Shown: in pieces, positions 61,901 to 64,000 of the stretch
Position numbering within the stretch: position 1 is the first letter of the stretch
Layout of the letters: each line of letters opens with the position of its first letter
NCBI GenBank assembly: GCA_029721515.1
Contig: CM056562.1
Coordinates: 12,371,335 to 12,435,334, forward strand
Length of the DNA: 64,000 nucleotides
DNA from: Synanceia verrucosa
Lineage: Eukaryota; Chordata; Actinopteri; Perciformes; Synanceiidae
Direction of reading: 5' to 3'
Translations under genes and position numbers: made by a program
The notes under the pieces: model-generated
Told to the model about the DNA's origin: nothing
The model's database searches: none
What the model saw: the letters and a program-made list of their open reading frames with translations, nothing else

Positions 61901-63161
61901 AAATGTTGGCATTTTAAGTTTCTGCGAACCATGATCACAGATTTTTAGGAAATGCCATTTCATGCCAATGTCCATGACAAAGTCTTCATTCATTATTTTA
62001 TTTATTTTTTATTTGACACCATCACTCCACCGCCCCAGCCGACCTGCAGACCTGTTCCCACTTCCCCATCAGCCTAATAGCATAAATACCAGTTCACTTC
62101 TATTCTTTCCCCACCATATTATTTGTTGTGCTTCTGCCTTCATGTTCCAGCCATTTTTACCTTCCTTTTATAACCCCTTGCCTGCATTTTAGAGTTCCAA
62201 CCTGATCATCTATTAGATAAGTTTGCCTCATATCCACCGTCTAACTTTTGTCTGTTTTTGTCATGAAGTAAACTTGAACTTTATGAGTCTTCTGAGTTCA
62301 AACCTGTTATGACAACGTGTTTACAAAAATGATCATACTGACATAAAAGAAAATCAAGTTTTGAACTGACATACTGTATAGTGTCTTTCTGCTTTTGGTC
62401 AAAACGATTCATATTTTGAAAACTGGAAAACTAGAGGTAAAAGCTCTAAAGTATACAAACATAATGGTAAAAGCATGCATTCGTGTTTTGGTATCTTTTT
62501 GTGAGATATGTGGCTGCACTCTGACAGTGTTGCTGAGATTTGTTTCTGGTGTTGGTCTTAACATTTTAATCACATTTTAAAACACATCCCATGATTCTCA
62601 TCTGGGGTTGACGTTACCATTTTAATTGTGTCCTTGCACTTTATTAATACCAGCCTTCTCCTTTCCTTGTTTTGTCTTATCTGCTGCAACTTTCATTAAA
62701 GCTGCATATTTATAACAGTCAAATTCACCCACCCGGGATTGGCCAGTAGCAGCACATGAACAGCCAACACATGCCAAATCCAAACTCATCAAATACCACC
62801 ATTTGGTCAGATCCTCTCAGCATCAGAAAAGGATAACCCTCTTGCAATACTTTAGACCTGTGACAACATACGTTGTCACATACAGTCACAAAAGTTCTGA
62901 TGACACAACTGCATTTGACAAGTTGGGAATGAAAACAGGTTGAAATAGCAAAGGTTGAGGAAGCTGAAATATGTTTTTTATGGTAACCAATATACAATAC
63001 ACTTCTTTTGTATTTGTTTAATAGCATCTTTGATTATTTTTTTTTCAGACAATTAGGCAAGTAAGGATCTTCCATCATAGCTTAGTTTGAACTCACACTG
63101 AGATTTATTATCTTTTGCACTTGTATCATTTGAAGAATTCTGACTATCAGTTGAGAATTAA
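55927..63161. other. Unassigned non-coding DNA
   Basis: About 7.2 kb without a supportable gene or transposon. It contains an A14 tract near 60662, AT-rich tracts at about 58120 and 60515-60545, and a GATATAGCGCTTT word near 60555 that could be a minus-strand LINE/SINE tail remnant. The 142-codon frame at 60603-61031 is AT-rich and looks random. The segment 62725-63027 has an unbroken 100-codon minus-strand frame of unknown status. The segment 58640-58990 is described separately. Confidence 0.45.
58640..58990. promoter_or_regulatory. Candidate conserved non-coding element
   Basis: A stretch with no repeat character, moderate GC and dense homeobox/POU-like words (ATTAGGCAATTAATGCTCC, TTTTATGAGGG). 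It lacks long open frames. It looks like developmental enhancer DNA, but this is only an impression: conservation cannot be seen from one sequence. Confidence 0.2.
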
Positions 63162-63529
63162 CATCCATCCATCCATTTTCTACCACTTATCCTCATAGGG
63201 TCACGGGGGGGGCTGGAGCCTATCCCAGCTGTCTTAGGGTGGAAGGCAGGGTACACTCTGGACAAGTCGCCACCTCATCACAGGACACATAGAGACAGAC
63301 AACCACTCACACTCACATTCACACCTACGGTCAATTTAAATTAACCAATTAACCTAATCCCCATGCATGTTTTTGGATGGTGGGAGGAATCCAGAGTACC
63401 TGGAGAGAACCCACGCAGACACAGGGAGAACATGCAAACTCCACACAGAAAGGCCCCAGGCCAGGAACTGAACCCGTTATCTTCTTGCTGTGAGGCCACA
63501 GTGCTAACCACTACACCACCGTGCCGCCC
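63162..63529 (-). mobile_element. SINE-like repeat, copy 4, most complete
   Basis: On the minus strand it runs from head GGCGGCACGGTGGTGTAGTGG (A box TGGTGTAGTGG) through a B-box-like GGGTTCAGTTCC. The body carries the CTCTCCAGGTACTCTGGATTCC and GTTTTTGGATGG-partner blocks, and the copy finishes in an ATGGATGGATG tail. At about 368 bp it keeps the segments deleted in copies 1 and 3. Target duplication is weak: only AGAATT-like words flank it (about 63154-63159 and 63530-63535). The plus-strand open frame here, which begins MHVFGWW, is not a gene. Confidence 0.85.
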
Positions 63530-63536
63530 AGAATTC

Positions 63537-64000
63537 GTTTACTCTGAAAATGTGGTACTATTTGAAAGTGTCTAAATTAACTTTAAAGCTTTCTTGCAAT
63601 TTCTACTTTTGTCTTTTATAGAAATTACTACATTTAGACCTTACTTGGTTGGATTTCGCTAAAGAGAGTGTACTGCAGGTCAGGCATACTGCCCTGGGCC
63701 GTCGGTGCAGCCAAGCTACTTTCACATAAATCCATAGAGAAAGATTACTGCCTGATAGGAAAAGACATTTCTTATACCTCTCAGAGTTATCATTTTTTTC
63801 TCTCCCACCTCAATCTATTATCTTTTTCCGCAAAAGAACCAGGGCTCTGCAAATATTAAAGCATTTGCAAGAGAGATTCATTGCCTTATAGCCACAGAAC
63901 CAGGCAGCAGTGCAAATAATGTGTGAATGTTCTCAAAACCATTGCCAACCTTCTTGCCACATTGTTTGGCTTTAGTGACCTAGTCAGCTTCTCTTAAGCA
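63537..64000. other. Unassigned non-coding DNA
   Basis: No recognised gene or repeat in the last 460 bases. Confidence 0.5.

Noticed and set aside
63363..63575. 70-codon plus-strand frame
   Set aside because: It lies inside SINE copy 4 and reads the body of that repeat.
1..64000. CRISPR array, prophage, operon or other prokaryotic system
   Set aside because: No regularly spaced direct repeats, no dense gene order, no ribosome-binding-site spaced genes. All content is vertebrate-type repeats.
1..64000. Endogenous retrovirus or LTR element
   Set aside because: I saw no long direct terminal repeats, primer-binding site, or gag/pol/env motifs. The only reverse transcriptase is the LTR-less L2 type.

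Overview
The window is non-coding, repeat-rich nuclear DNA from a ray-finned fish, most likely a percomorph teleost. The evidence is the mix of repeats: an L2-clade LINE, three Tc1/mariner transposons, hAT-type non-autonomous elements with perfect 8-bp target duplications, tRNA-derived SINE-like repeats with ATCC-type tails, CA/TG microsatellites, and an AT-rich background with long stop-free runs only inside transposons. I found no host protein-coding gene that I can support, and no rRNA, tRNA gene, CRISPR array, operon or bacterial feature. The window reads as a gene desert or the inside of a very large intron.

Layout. 1-3.7 kb: unassigned DNA plus the end of a hAT element. 3.7-6.0 kb: a 5'-truncated L2-type LINE on the minus strand, with a reverse transcriptase broken by a frameshift beside its YADD motif. 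9.85-11.46 kb: a nearly complete Tc1 element with near-identical inverted ends, TA duplications and a DD34E transposase damaged only in its N-terminal part. 14.09-15.56 kb: an older Tc1 copy. 15.96-16.91 kb: a hAT MITE with an 8-bp duplication. 17.4-20.1 kb: a LINE-like tail, a poly-T tract next to a perfect DR1 nuclear-receptor motif, a degenerate tRNA-derived SINE and a foldback repeat. 21.4-23.0 kb: a SINE-like element with a perfect 16-bp duplication and a Tc1/mariner relic with DD36E spacing. 23.1-33.9 kb: about 11 kb with no recognisable repeat or gene. 33.9-36 kb: an unnamed repeat present twice, a CA microsatellite and a truncated SINE copy. 41.8-42.3 kb: a 510-bp foldback element. 49.0-50.7 kb: a 31-bp-stem hairpin, a rearranged SINE copy and pieces of a common fish repeat. 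52.7-53.4 kb: another hAT element. 63.2-63.5 kb: a fourth SINE copy.

Nothing here works as a pathway. The autonomous elements (L2, Tc1) carry damaged enzymes, and the SINE-like and MITE copies would have depended on enzymes made elsewhere in the genome. A few non-repetitive, relatively GC-rich stretches (about 8.4, 11.7, 44.3, 49.8 and 58.7 kb) could be conserved regulatory DNA, but that needs cross-species alignment. I did not find an undescribed biological system. The best leads are the DD36E relic, the unnamed duplicated repeat, the long-stem hairpin and the fold-back rearrangement inside one SINE copy.
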